The translations under genes and the position numbers were made by a program. The notes under the pieces were generated by a model. That model was not told where the DNA came from. It ran no database searches and saw only the letters and a list, made by a program, of their open reading frames with translations. From Eutrigla gurnardus (lineage: Eukaryota > Chordata > Actinopteri > Perciformes > Triglidae), in the NCBI GenBank assembly GCA_963514095.1, contig OY741284.1, positions 5,462,501-5,526,500 on the forward strand: a stretch of 64,000 nt of DNA, given 5' to 3'. Positions 12,066-24,520 of the stretch are shown here, piece by piece (position 1 is the first letter of the stretch; each line of letters opens with the position of its first letter).

Positions 12066-13060
12066 TGACTCAACGGTTCAAATAAGCTGCAGCTCGTGTG
12101 TGTTTGTGTACATGATCTGTGATCTTCAACCCAAAACCTACCTGGAGGTCATAAAACCTTTAAAATCCTGCCACGGGAGAGGGTTATGTGATCAGTTTCT
12201 ATTATTAGAATCTAATTTATCTTATTTAGTTCTTTCATTTACATTTTTTAGTCTGTGTTTTTTTACTTTGTCAATCTTATTAAAATTAATCAGATATCCC
12301 TTTTATTTTCAAGATTTTTGCTTTCTGCTTTACTTAATTTTGCCATAGTTCTAATAGATATATTTGATATTTTCATATTTTTGATTGTAAAAGAATATGG
12401 TTTGTGATTATTGTGTGTGACTGGAAATGAGCATTGACGCAATGATGGGCTGAATAATGAGAAAAAAAACATGTCACTATTACAAGCAACCGTATGAATT
12501 CAGCCTCCATTCGCCGCCAACGTGGAAACAACAAATGTTCCACGGCCACGCTCCCATCGGTTAACAAACGCTAACGCGGCATTGGCATTTCATCACAACG
12601 CATAAACACCAGGGTTATTGATGTCAGTGTGAAAACGATACGAAATCAATGCAACAATAACAACACATCATTTCATGGGCAATTCAATCGGCAATTCAAA
12701 TGGAACTGCTCTACAGTTTGATGCAGGGATTGCTGGGAAATAGCCATTACACTGTAATACGCAGCAGTAAAAGTGTGCACGTGTACAGCTATAAAAAGGG
12801 TCTCAAACAAGTGCTTCATTTATTGCACGTGTGTGTGTGTGTTAGCGGGGATGCATGCGTTCATGCATGCTTGGGTGACATATTGAGGACGTTTAAATGC
12901 AGTGAGAGCAACGACCTGAGCGGCGCAGGGTGAACAAAAGCGAGAAGTGGTTGCAGTGTGTTCGGCCTCATTTACCTTGTGATATTCAAAGGGTATGCAG
13001 GCCGCTCGCGTGTGTGTGTACATTTGTGAGAGAGAGTGTGTGTGTGTGTGTGTGTTGCTG
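12066..13060. other. noncoding sequence
   Basis: T-rich between 12200 and 12400, then ordinary sequence with short TG runs at 12830 and 13036. No gene is seen. Confidence 0.5.
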
Positions 13061-13370
13061 TGTGACCCGTGCAAATTGCACACCAAGTTAAACTCAGTGA
13101 AGGAGTGATTCCTGAAGCATCCATCATGCCTTCTGAGAGAGGAGAGAAGACCCTCCCCTCTTTTTGTCACTCCCTCCCCCTCCTCTTTAATAATGAACCT
13201 CCACTGTCTTCCCCCCTCGCTCGCTCCCCCCCCCCACATTTAATAACAGCGCAACAGATCAGCTCCATTAGCCCAAACCTCCTCACACATGCAAATGAGG
13301 CCGGCGTTATGGAGGCACGCGTCACGCATTACTGATGCCGCCCTCCCCCGACCGGTCAACGCTCTCAACA
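13060..13370. other. noncoding sequence, possible regulatory block
   Basis: It carries a C9 run near 13228-13236 and a CpG-containing patch at 13290-13330 that includes ATGCAAAT, an octamer-type POU-factor motif, at 13289-13296. The evidence is composition and motif only. Confidence 0.3.
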
Positions 13371-13374
13371 CAAT

Positions 13375-13378
<4 letters not shown>

Positions 13379-13434
<56 letters not shown>
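13379..13434. repeat. compound TG/AG microsatellite
   Basis: Fourteen TG units run directly into fourteen AG units. Confidence 0.97.
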
Positions 13435-13439
<5 letters not shown>

Positions 13440-13440
<1 letters not shown>

Positions 13441-15840
13441 AGGGATAGGGAGGATGGAGTGTTACAACAGTGGCTAAATTGAGATGCATTAAAGTTTTGA
13501 TTGGGCCGACGGATAGGATCCAAGTGCGTGTGGAGCCGAGAGCAAGGGCATTACCGGCCGGCCGGATGATAACACCGTGCAAAGCCAACAGAGAAGGAGG
13601 ATGAAGGTTGTTGGCGGGACGCTAAAGGGTGAGTTAAACGCAGGAACAGGTTGGGTCAATGGATGGAAAATGGAAATGAAGGGGAGGGTGGCTGGAGACG
13701 AGGGACTCAACATGATGTCTATGTCATGACATTCAAATTGCATTGCGATGACGTTTATTTTCATTGAGCATCCAACTGACAGGTCAGGTTGAGTGGATGC
13801 ATCGGTGAAGGGAGGCTTGGAGGTGGATGGATGGTTAAGGAACTCAAGATCAGGCGAAAACCAATGGATGCCGACACCATATGAATGGAAGAACAGATGA
13901 GACTGACACGGACCCTCAATCCCACCTAGCTACCTCCTTCCCCTCGTCGGATGCGCAACATAATCAAGCCGAGATGATGGATCAACATACTTGGAAATGA
14001 TTAAGTCTCTTTTCTTTGTGGCATTGTTCTTTCTGAAGCTTTCATTAGCAGGTTCAATACCAGATCCTCTCTTTTTGTCCACTTGAGAAATGGAAATCAG
14101 CTGTGTCCCTCTTGTTTGCCGCTCTTTCAAATTCTGCGGATTTGAAGAAAGAAGAAACTTCACTTCCCTAAACAATCGTTCCTGGCAGCCGGTTGTCGGT
14201 AACCTAGCACTGAATCCCCCGGTGACAACTTTCCTCATAAAAAGGCCACCATATCGGATCTGTGGCTGTCCGTGTGAATGTGGGCCGATAAAAGGACACT
14301 GGGGGATAAATCAATATCATGAATGCCAGTTCATCAGATCGGGAGGTGGCTCAGACGGCGGAATCTCAACCACTAATCTCTTTAATAGCCTGATATTACA
14401 TTTTAATCCCGGTCTGATTCCCTCACTCTTTCGTTAAGGCTGTCTGGTGTGTGCCTGTCAAGTAGTTCGGGGAGGAGGTAAATAAAAAGGACAGTAAATA
14501 GAGGGAGAGGTATCAAAATAGAGTGGTAATCATGGTCGGATTAAAGAGAGGCAGAGAGCAAAAGCCAGAAAGAAAAAAGGTGGAAGTGAAGTAGTGGAGG
14601 GGAGAGAAATGGTTGGTTTATGGATCGCCGTGGCACGCTGCCATTTCAGGACTGAATTTACAGAGCGGGGTGATGGACTGTGAGAGACGGAGAGGCAACG
14701 GAGTGATGTTGATGAGAACCGAGGACAAATTGATATGATCATAACATGTCACATTAAAGACAGGCCTGCCATCCATCAACATGATAAAAGGCCTCCTTCA
14801 TTCTAACACTAACACCACTGCCATTGATCTCAATGCTTCACTTAGCCAACCGCTAACCATTTATGATAACTATCATTATCCAGTGATGGGGATGGCGGCA
14901 ATCTATCAGTCCTGGCATGTTGTTGAGGAATCCACAACAACAACAACAACAACAAAAGATAAACCACACTAATTAATTTCTATGAGAAGCCCTTGGAGGG
15001 GAATTAGGTAGAAAAGAGAATTATCTCTCTTCTCATTATGTCATAAAATAATGTGACGGTGATGAAATGGAAGGAGTGGGAGGAGAGGGCGAGTTAAAAA
15101 AACGCATGGTTGTTAAGTGTGATTTGAATTGAAAAGTCATCTTGAGGAGGGAAACACACTTCACCAGGAAGTAAAATCATCCTCATGACAAGTTAGTTTA
15201 ATTCTTGGTTTTGTTGTTGGTGCCAGACGGATGGAGTGCCGATGCTTTCAGAGACACAGAGATAGAGAGAGAGAGCAGAGGAAAAGCAGCATTGACGAGT
15301 ACACTAAACATGCTTTTAAATCACCCTTGAGCAAATCAGTAAATCAATATCAATTAGACTGTGTAAGAGCCCAAATGGACAATTGGCTTTGTTAGAACTA
15401 ATGGAGTCTGAAGAATCCCATCCGTCCTGCCACCCCCCACGTCTCATAACCACGACAACGCAGAAAATGCTCACTGATAGATATGCAAACTCAAGGGCCA
15501 CTTGCTGGGTTTGATTTAAAACAATATTTTCTCTCCAAATATTCTCCAAACACTTATCGACCATTGACCTTTAACATGATGAATGGTATACATTTCATTT
15601 GAGTTTTCAACCCCACAAGGTACCGATGTGTGTTTCGCTTGTAGAACACATTAATGATGGTACATTTCTAGGTTTACAAGGCAACTTCCTGGAATGTCTG
15701 CTGGTTGCATGGCAACCTCACGGCGGTAAAAGGATCCCAGGAACCCGTGCCATGTGTAACACTCAGTTTGACTTCAACTGCATGTAAAATATATGACTTA
15801 GTGAGCTTTAGAGGTGCTGGAAGGCAGATTTTGTCACTTA
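13440..15840. other. noncoding sequence
   Basis: Unique-looking sequence with short purine-rich patches (14570-14620, 15070-15090) and a short CAA run at 14933-14955. No gene or clear repeat family is seen. Confidence 0.5.
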
Positions 15841-15985
15841 GCTAGCTGTTGGCCCTTGTTTCCAGTCTTAGTGCTAAGCTAAGTTAGGTTAAGCTAACAT
15901 GCAGCTGGCTGTTGCTATATTCACATCTGCCTCTGATTGGCTACTACTGGTTAGCTTTGTTGGTTAGGTTTAGGCAAGAGGAGTG
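15841..15985. repeat. probable teleost interspersed repeat fragment
   Basis: The motifs TCCAGTCTTAGTGCTAAGCT and AGCTAAGTTAGG and the downstream GGTTAGGTTTAGG resemble a widespread fish repeat. I have no second copy in the window to confirm it. Confidence 0.4.
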
Positions 15986-18339
15986 AGATTTACAAACATT
16001 AAGCCAATCAGAGGAAGATTAGGGCGGGTCATGAGTTTCCTAGGAAAAACAAATTTGCCTACCATATAGACTGGACTGGTAGCCATCTTAATACAACATG
16101 AAAACAAATCTCCCAAAATGTCGTAAACCCAAATATTTGTTTCTCCAATGTGATCATTCTCTGCTTTTGTCTTTTCTGGAATTGAAAAGAAGTTATTTTC
16201 TGACATATTATGAACCAAATTATGAATATTGGTCAATCCATAATAAAAGGCATCAGTAGAATAATAAGGTATAATCATTCCAGGTTATTATAACGTGGGT
16301 CTGAGCTTTGGGCATAACTTCCAACACGGCAACATCCCTTAAGAGTCTAGGAAGTCCAATGAGGGGAGACACACGAGCAACTAACAGTCGTAGAAAGTTT
16401 GAGGGTTCTTTGCTACAATGATTTGGATATAGTTTTCACTGAATGACACACACACACACACACACACACACTCACCATCCCTAGCAGGCAGCATGCAGCG
16501 AGGCTGCTCAGGGTTGCCATATCATTTTAAACATCCATCAGCTCAGCAGAGATATCATATTAGCTCCTCATCTGCATACGGCGCCGACAGAATGACAAAC
16601 GAGAGAGAGAGAGAGAGAGAGAACGCTCTCTCCTCCTCTCCTTCATCGCTTCTCTTACATGGCTGCCTTTCACCTCCCCGCTCCCCTCCTTGCTCCCTCC
16701 GTCTCCTTATCCCTCCCTTCTAACCTCCTAAATTGGATCAACACTGCCGGCAGTGTGCGCGTGAATGTGTGCGTGCGCATTGTTGCGGTGTAATCACATC
16801 TTTTAAATGGAAAAAGGGATGGATCTCGGGAGGAATGATGACCACTGGGCCCACATCTGACTCTCCAGTCCCCCATTGGCACTCTTTGTATCTCTCTATA
16901 CTCCATCACACTCGGTTTCACTGAGGAATCTAAGACTCGCAAACTTTTCTTCCTCACACCTCGCCTTTTTTGACTCTCAAAGTTCCTGTTTGCATCTCTT
17001 CAAACTTTTTACTTTTACCTAACTGTGTGCTGCGCCCATTGTTTAAAATGTCAATATTCATTGTCTCTTGACCCTATATTAAGATTTTAACCCCATGAAG
17101 CTGGCTGGATTTCACATATGTAAACACAGCTATACACACACACACAGAGAGACACACATCACTAGGCTCCTAATTTTAACAGGAAGCAAACTGGTAAAAA
17201 TCATCCCAAATGTTCACAAAATTGATTTGAATGCACCTTTACTGGCACCTCAAAGACTAACAATGCCCCAAACCGCTGCTTGCGTTGGGTACTTCTCCCA
17301 AAATGCAGCTTTTCACGTACTGGTAGCTCTCGTGAATGCTAGTGTTTGTTTTTAATATATGTAGCAAGGGCTCCCTGGGAAATTATCCTGATGAAATGAA
17401 GTAAACTGAAATAGAAATGGAGTTCCATTATGATGTTAAGCTGAAACAGCTCATAGGCCCTTCGACAATATACAGAAACCTGAGAACACTTTAAATAAAG
17501 TACATTGAAGGTTCTTTATACAAACAATTATTTGCTATTTCAAGATAGAGTGGAGTAATTTCGCCCAGTCACTCTTCCTCTGTGTGTGTTGTGATCTGAG
17601 CTTCTCTGTGTTTTGTTTAACGTAGGCGGCCAGCAGCTAGCTCACGGCCGCCACTCTGCATTACTTTACCCCCCCTTCAGTTCCTACTCAGGTATCACTG
17701 TTGGCCTTGTCTGCACTGTTACAATTGTTGTTGGCACCATCAGCTGCTAGCTGCTGGCTCAGCCGTCGCCATATTCAGAGCCATGGAGACGCAATAGATC
17801 TCAATTTAACATCTTTTTACCTTACAATCATGTCTCCTACACAATAATGTGTACATCTGTACTGCACTCTAAACTACATTTCCAGAGGAACATTTCTTTT
17901 TTCAGATTGAACCATCACAGTTTAAAATAGTTACAACAGTTTAAACCTGGTTAAGGAAAAAGAGCTAAACAAAAAACGGTACAAAACTACATAGTTAGGG
18001 TCATGTAATGAAGATACCTGCTTAGGTTTAGTAAAACTCATCATGCTTTGGGTTAAAATTACTATAACACTGAAACAAAAAGTCTCCTTGGTGAAAGTCC
18101 TGTGTTTCTGGACCCATCCACCACTCTGACCTCTTTCCCATGTCGACGTCCACGGACTCATTTGAAAGTAATGTGATACACCAAGAGAAAATGAAATCAA
18201 CAACAAAATACATTTCCCTATAAAATTAATTCACAAAGCAGTTCCCTTGTGTGGGAAAGTAACTTTTAGGAGACCAGGCTGTGTCTCAACTCAAAGTCCA
18301 GACCTCAGAAATCCACTTCAACTGGCCTGTCCTGGAATC

Positions 18340-18340
<1 letters not shown>
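15986..18340. other. noncoding sequence
   Basis: It includes a CA run at 16446-16471, an AG run at 16602-16622 and a pyrimidine-rich patch at 16625-16720. A perfect 7-bp GGCGGCC inverted repeat lies at about 17625-17652. No gene is seen. Confidence 0.5.

Positions 18341-18343
<3 letters not shown>

Positions 18344-18406
<63 letters not shown>
18344..18406. repeat. CT dinucleotide microsatellite
   Basis: About 31 CT units, a long pure polypyrimidine run. Confidence 0.98.
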
Positions 18407-18410
<4 letters not shown>

Positions 18411-18800
18411 CCTCTCCCATTGAGTCAAGACTTAAGAAGGGGGGTTGTCACTCTGGACCCCCACCTCCAAGACACAGACATAACAACACTTGAGGATGGA
18501 AAGGCGATATCATAGAAAACTAGAACAATACTGGGGAACGCGCTGGTACACAACACCGTGACAACGACTCAAAATGCTGCAACACAACAGGGAGAGAGAG
18601 GGAGCGAGTCGGAGGGAGAGGGATGAATGCAGTAGTATCCTCAGATCTGAAGGCAAATCCCCTTTGGTGGTAGTTCTGCTCGAGCGGCTGGCACTGACAC
18701 ATGAATATTTCATACTGTTGATGTTTAAATCCCATCATTTGTGATGTAGCGTGTGAGCGTGCGTGGAGATTCATTGAAATGAGGAGAAGAAAAATATGCA

Positions 18801-18844
<44 letters not shown>
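18801..18844. repeat. compound TG/AG microsatellite
   Basis: Ten TG units followed by twelve AG units, the same architecture as 13379-13434. Confidence 0.97.
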
Positions 18845-20340
18845 TGTTGATCTATAATGCATAGTTTCAGTAAGTTCACTTGTGATATGGTGTATTGCAT
18901 CTGTATTTCAGTATTGTGAAAGCTAGCGAGCGTCAGAGTGCACGTGCGCCTTGAAGCGCAGATTTCCCTGTGTTAGCTCATCCATATGCAGCTCAGGCCG
19001 CAAAAAAAAACACGGCGAGTACACATGAATATACAGCGTGTCCATACATTGACATGCAGAAGGCCTTTTACAGCTCGAGGTTTCTCTACTCGGGTCAAGT
19101 CAGACACTAAAAAGCCAATTAGTCACCCGGTTCCAGAAACTAGTTCACAATCTGCTTTCTAGAGCACAAAACTAGAACGTATAAGAGGCCTCATTTCCAA
19201 CAGGCGGGACAGGGACCCGACACGTCGGGACGTCATCGGGCCACAGTTGAGCCCTCAGCTGCAGAAGCTGTCGCTGGGTGATTTCCCTTTTAGACATGTT
19301 TAGATCCAAAGATGGAATTATGTTTATTTTAAAACTAGCTCAACTGGTGGAATAGTCAGTGCTGTAGTAAAATTTTCGCTAGGCATCATATAACACACAC
19401 ACCGTTTAACATGCAAGGTTCTATCAAAGCATGGCATTTTTCTTTTTACGGTTACTACAAGGAACGTTTAACTCCCTCTGTATGAACTATATTGCAAACG
19501 AAGAATGGCTGTTTCTATGTCCTTCATTCAAAATTAGACTTAATCATGCAGCCTCACCAAAAACTCCTTCAGCTCAGACTACAGCCAGGCCTCTTACAGC
19601 AACTAGTCCGCCGCGGACAGACCCAGATCCGGCTTCGCAGCTGCCTGACCTACAGTCAGAGAGAATGCTCCTCCTTGGGGCAGGAGGATTTCTGCCTCGC
19701 TGATCCACCGACACCCCGCTGTGTCCCAGGAGGAGGCCCAGGCTCTATTGTTGGCCCCGCAGGAGGGAAAGGAAGGCATTTGGAGAACCAGAAGTAGGAC
19801 TCTATGGGTCAGACTGTCAGACACTACTGCAGTAAAATGAGAGGGTTTCTACACTACCTATTTTGTGCACAGCGACCGACAAAATCAACACAAGATAAAA
19901 GTCCCTTGTATTGGCTTGAAACAAATTCAGTGACATGAAAACTGTTAAGTTTGTCTTTGTGTCTGTCTGACAATCAGAAGTTGGATTGGTGCATTTTGGG
20001 CCATAATATTTATCTTCAGTATTCTGTGTTTAAGCTGTAGCGTTGGACAGCCAAAAGCCTGCTGACTAGCCCGTCCAAATAACTTGTGATAAACGTTGTC
20101 ACTTTACTGATAGCACTGTAGATAGACTAGGATGAAATACAATATGTATTAATTACCAGTCTTGTTTAAGTTGCATCACTTGTGATGTACCTACCAATTA
20201 GTGAATCCATTTGTTTTTATTAGTAGATTATGGTTTTATTAATAGATCAATTTATTTTCCACTCCCAGTGGTCTTCAGTCTACATTACAGACTCACGCAA
20301 AGCAGACCAGCATTTCTCTTCCGACTCGCCCCTCAGGCTT
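18845..20340. other. noncoding sequence
   Basis: Two overlapping plus frames run through the CpG-bearing stretch 19540-19800 but show no domain or convincing splice sites. The remainder is AT-leaning spacer. Confidence 0.45.
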
Positions 20341-20357
20341 ATGACTCCATCCGTCTT

Positions 20358-20426
20358 CCTGACTAAGTCTCTTCCACCCCCCCTCCCCCCCCTCCGTCTC
20401 TCCCACTTTGTCTTTTCCAGGTAAGC
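20358..20426 (+). promoter_or_regulatory. candidate recursive splice site (acceptor directly followed by donor)
   Basis: A roughly 50-base pyrimidine tract ends in TTTTCCAG at 20413-20420 and is followed at once by GTAAGC at 20421-20426. A branch-point-like CTGAC lies at 20359-20363. An acceptor fused to a donor is the signature of recursive splice sites described in very long introns of vertebrate neuronal genes. The site implies a plus-strand transcript, which conflicts with the minus-strand candidate first exon at 49232-49284. Both cannot serve the same transcript, and either may be fortuitous. Confidence 0.35.
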
Positions 20427-20429
20427 AAC

Positions 20430-20700
20430 ATGATCAAACCTAGACTCTCCATTCTGACTTCCAAATGCACAATTTCCCAGCTAATAGAGTGTACTCAGAA
20501 ATGACTAATCAAATCGGCGCTACCAGGAAAATTAATTTACCATTATGTTCTTCCAAAATTGTAACAGGGAGGGCCGGCAACCTTGTGTAGTACCGCCGCA
20601 GGGGAAAGTAAACAATTAGAGACTCGGTGACTAATGAATTCTGTGATTAACGAGTGTGTCGGAGGTAAATCTCTCCGCCGCTGACACACACGTGCGAGCA
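20430..20700. promoter_or_regulatory. candidate conserved noncoding element
   Basis: Immediately downstream of the splice-like site, this repeat-free block holds several TAAT/ATTA motifs (near 20507, 20531, 20613 and 20646) and CpG-bearing sequence. The call is inference from composition. Confidence 0.3.
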
Positions 20701-21087
20701 CGTATGTACAAACACACTCGTAGCGAGGAGCTCCTTATCTATACACAGCATTCACGGTTGAAGTGAAATATTCCGCGCCTCTTCCAAATTCTTTTTTTTT
20801 CCCTTCGCTGCCAACCGCCAACACTCTTACCCTGCATGGTTAAGTGAAATAGCTGGCGCATCCACTCACAGATTGGGAATGATAGCGTGTGTAACTTCCA
20901 GCAGTGTGTGTTTACATCCAGAAGCAAGCAGGAGAGTGAGAACCAGGATGGAGTGTGTGTGTGTGGTGAGAGAACCGAGATAAGGCCAATCTGGTTTGTA
21001 TTACAGTCTCAGATAAAGAGAGAGAGAGAGTGGTGAGGAGGTAGATAGCAGAGCGCTGCAGAGGGATGGCACTCATAAACCAACCCG
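20700..21087. other. noncoding sequence
   Basis: On the minus strand a donor-like AGG/GTAAGAG falls near 20830, but no matching acceptor or coding signal is visible. Otherwise nothing is seen. Confidence 0.4.
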
Positions 21088-21388
21088 CATAGTCATCTTG
21101 ACATCTCCCATTGGTTTGTGGACTATGATTTTAAGCAAACAGTCAACAGAAGTGACCATATTTGGAATGCGGAGTAGCGACGGGTGGATCGGGTTGAAGC
21201 ATACCCTGCTTTATGGTCTATTTGACTCTAAATAGGACCATCATTTACTGGGGTAATTAATCAAGTGAGGATTTCCATGTAATCAGACTTCGGAGTCACC
21301 CCCTTATGGCCCGTAGAGAGAACGCAATTTTAAGACACTTCAGCATTGGCTTCACTTTTCAGAATCGGAGGTTGCTGCCTGTTTGCAA
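21088..21388 (+). mobile_element. repeat family A, copy 1 (internally deleted)
   Basis: It shares CCATTGGTTTGTGGACT, GAAGTGACCATATTTGGA, GGTCTATTTGACTCTAAAT and a terminal GCATTGGCTTCACTTTTC with the copy at 39996-40482, and parts with copies at 56755-57030 and 62502-63142 (reverse). It lacks part of the middle seen in the longest copy. It is a noncoding dispersed repeat, probably a nonautonomous transposon. Confidence 0.8.
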
Positions 21389-22550
21389 GGCAACATCTGG
21401 GGAAACCTTGGGCACAAAAAGCTCATATATCCGATGAATTTATCAACAACAACAAAAAATTGATAAAGTGTCACTCTGATTCTACCAGCAAGGCTCTATT
21501 ATATAGAAAACCCAACGGAGCGAGTCCCATCTGGGGAGCGGATGATGATAAATATAGAGGGGGTCATTGGGGTTGTATGAGTGTGTGTGTTCACGTGAAT
21601 GTGCATCAAATCCCGAAAGCGAAGGGCTTAATTGAAGGCTGTAGTGGCATTGTGATAGATAGAAAGAGACAGAGGAGACAGGTTGTGTGTTGCATGTGTG
21701 AGTGTGAGAGTCCCACAGTGGTGTAATGACTCCCCAAGGGAGCAGGACCTGAGGCTGAGGCTCCCCTCTGACTCCCCTCTGTCAACCGGGAGGAAGAATG
21801 GAGGAAGAGGAGGAGGATGATGCCAGCTGTTAGCTCCTCGGGACAGTAATTGGTTGGCTGAGAGAATGGGTATACACACATTCACTAACACACCATGCAC
21901 CTAGGGCAACGCATAGGCTACAACCCAAGGCGGCACTCGGAGATGGTCATTAGCCACATCCCACCTGGCACAAGCCCACCCAACTCTCACCCACAGGGGG
22001 TGGGGGTTCCCGGTGGCATGGAGCAGGGGGTTGAGGACGAGGAGGGGGGGTGTGGTGGGCTTATTCAGCTTGACACTTCCAGTCACATCTCAGTAAACAA
22101 GTCGTCGGACCCCCACATCCGAAAAACCCAGAGCCGGAGTGACAGCTCCAAATCACACATGACAGCTTGACTGACAGGGCGGTACGGGCAGAGGGAGGGA
22201 TGGAAATATGAAAAATAATAAGCTGTAATATTATCCAGATGGGAGGGGAGGGGGAGGGAAATGAGGAAGGGGGGGCAGCTGATGTGAGGAGATGAGGGTG
22301 GCTGCAGAAAAAGAAAACATGTTGAAGCCCCGACTTCCCACATGGATGGTCTAAGAAACGGTTTCAGTCCTGTTTTTTCTCACTTTGTGCGCAGATGAGG
22401 CAACTATTTTCTTTACTGCAGTTTACAGAAAGAAAATCCCTTCTGATCATCAATATGGCTGATAGACGTGTATTGATATAACATTGCTTTAAAAGTGCAG
22501 ATCTATTATCAAATACTTGGCCACAACCTTCAGGAGCCTCTTCAGGAACG
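21389..22550. other. noncoding sequence
   Basis: Mixed composition, purine-rich near 21788-21825 and 22180-22290. A plus frame at 21895-22170 has no recognisable domain. Confidence 0.45.
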
Positions 22551-22551
22551 C

Positions 22552-22925
22552 TCTGTGGGATCTAGATCAAACCCTTGGAATATAAAAGGGTTCTCGGTCA
22601 AACCCCTTGAGTGAGGTCTTGTTAGCACCCAAAGAACATTCTGGATAGAATCTCTAGAGAGGTTCATGGGTGGCACCATTATAGTACAAATTTGTCTGTA
22701 GAACCTTTCATGGGGGTTCTGGGTGCATCATTTCACATATGGTCCTAGGTATAACCTTTTTTGTTGGGTTCTCGGTAGAACCCCAAGTGGATTCCCGAGT
22801 GGACTCTTGGAATATAAAAGGTTTCTTGGTAGAAAAGGGGGTTCTTGTTAGCACCCTAAGACGTTTCTGGATAGAGCATCTGGACAGGATTCTTGGTGGA
22901 ACCAATACACGATAGAAGAGTTTTC
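22552..22925. repeat. GGTTCT/AGAACC repeat family, tandem partial duplication
   Basis: The segment is built from GGGTTCT and AGAACC modules. CTTGGAATATAAAAGG occurs at 22574 and again at 22806, each followed by a GTTAGCACCC module and CTGGATAGA, so about 120 bp is duplicated with a period near 232 bp. Related copies lie at 24218-24520 and 26013-26105 plus 26673-26800. The family looks like a dispersed teleost repeat; it is noncoding. Confidence 0.7.
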
Positions 22926-22929
22926 CGTA

Positions 22930-23290
22930 GATCTGCACTGTCCGATTGAGTACCGTTAAACACAAAGGCAAAACATATTGTTTTCACACCATATAAAATG
23001 CTACTAAACTGATCATATGCTCTCCCGGGAAGTGTGGACAAGCCGTTGAAATAACACTGAGACCACCACGTGTGTTTTTCTTTCAATATTAATAATAAAA
23101 CATATCAATCACCCTATCATCATATAACTGTCCCATATCTCATTTTTTTTGGCCAGCACTGTCATCAGTCAAACTCAAGACAATAAAGTAACTGGAAAAA
23201 GAATTTAGTCCTTTAAGGAGGGCAGGAAAAAATGTCAGAGGAGGAAGAAGAAGAGGTGGATAAAGAGGGGTTAAAATGTGAGAAGGAGAG
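22930..23290. other. noncoding sequence
   Basis: AT-rich spacer; nothing recognised. Confidence 0.5.
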
Positions 23291-23299
23291 AGCAGAGCA

Positions 23300-23620
23300 G
23301 GGGGGGAAAAATTCAATATATTTTTAATCTAACGGATGTAATCAGATTATGCATCTGCCAGGAGCGACGTATTTCATAAGGAATAACCAGTTTCGGAGAG
23401 GGAAGGGGAAGCGGAGTGGCGAGGAGGAGCGTCAGAGACGTGCACTTTGGCTGGCCGATCTACATCGACACTGACAGATTCTAATAAATGCGCTGGGAGG
23501 CGCCCGGAGAAACACAATGCCGTGTAATCATTTTATCATGACAAACCGGAATTCCAATGCTGTCCCATGTGAGCCCAGCCGGGAGAAAATTGAATTAACT
23601 GTGAATTGCTCATGCTTGGG
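23300..23620. promoter_or_regulatory. candidate conserved noncoding element
   Basis: Repeat-poor block with ATCAGATTATGCAT, GTGTAATCATTTTATCATGAC and related A/T homeodomain- or POU-like motifs interspersed with CpG sequence. The evidence is composition only. Confidence 0.3.
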
Positions 23621-24217
23621 GAATGGGGAAGAGGGGAAAAGGGGAATGGGGGAAAGAGGATAGACAGAGAGTAAGTAGAAGGAGGGGAAGTAGAGAGGGG
23701 GACTTGGCCTGCTTTAGTTTTGGCAATGTTTCTGGACTCTCGGGGGCTCAGGCGGTTTCACAGAAGAGCTCTGGTTTCACCAGCTTGAAGCTAACGATGC
23801 TAACTCAGAGATCCAATACTGACACACACCAGCCCTGCATGACTTAGCAGTGCAGGAAACACATTACACACTTAAATGAGACGTAGACGCCCTCAAGTAT
23901 CTGAGGGAGGGAACTATCACCCACATCTGCTAACACATGTTTAACTACTCTGCTGCTATTCATACAGGTGTTACTAATACAGAGCAACTTCCAACAGCTA
24001 CATTTATTCCCTGAATGACAAGAAAAAGCAGGCTTCGGCACAATCATAACCACATCCTTGAGTTAGCCTTGTGGCTTTGGTTATTTATTGCCTTCAGCTG
24101 CCACTCAAATGATTTATTGTGGTAGAAATAATGTAACATGTCACATTTTAGCTGGTAGCTTCTATAAAGAAAGACCAACTTGGTTGAGTAGCAAGCAGTG
24201 ATGTAAAACAATCAGGG
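23620..24217. other. noncoding sequence
   Basis: Purine-rich at 23620-23700, then ordinary AT-leaning DNA. No gene is seen. Confidence 0.5.
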
Positions 24218-24520
24218 TTCCAAAGGGGTTCTTTCTGGTGGGTTGAGGTTTTACCCACAACAAGTTTCTTCTGAAGAACCCCTTTTTGAAGAAAAGGGTT
24301 TTTCAAGGGTTTGTAAAACTTGGTGTTCCATTAATTTCAAGGATTGTTGAAAGCGTGGGTTATAGCTGAAACCCTTGGAACATAACATGGTTCTCGGCTG
24401 AACCTCCTGGGTAGGTTTTTTTCCAGCATCTTCAAAAGTGCTGGATGGAACCTTTACCACCTCTCATAGGTGGTTTTGGGTGGAACCACAGATGGTGATT
24501 ATGGTGAGTAACCTTTAAAA
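24218..24520. repeat. GGTTCT/AGAACC repeat family copy
   Basis: It starts with GGGTTCCAAAGGGGTTCTTT and contains GAAGAACCCC, GGTTTTTCAAGGG, AACCCTTGGAA and GGTTCTCGG modules shared with 22552-22925 and 26013-26105. Confidence 0.7.

Noticed and set aside
14041..14075. tRNA B-box-like GGTTCAATACC
   Set aside because: No A box or cloverleaf can be drawn around it, so no tRNA or tRNA-derived SINE is supported.
19431..19824. Overlapping frames in a CpG-bearing stretch
   Set aside because: There are no convincing splice sites, no domain, and frames are open on both strands to similar lengths.
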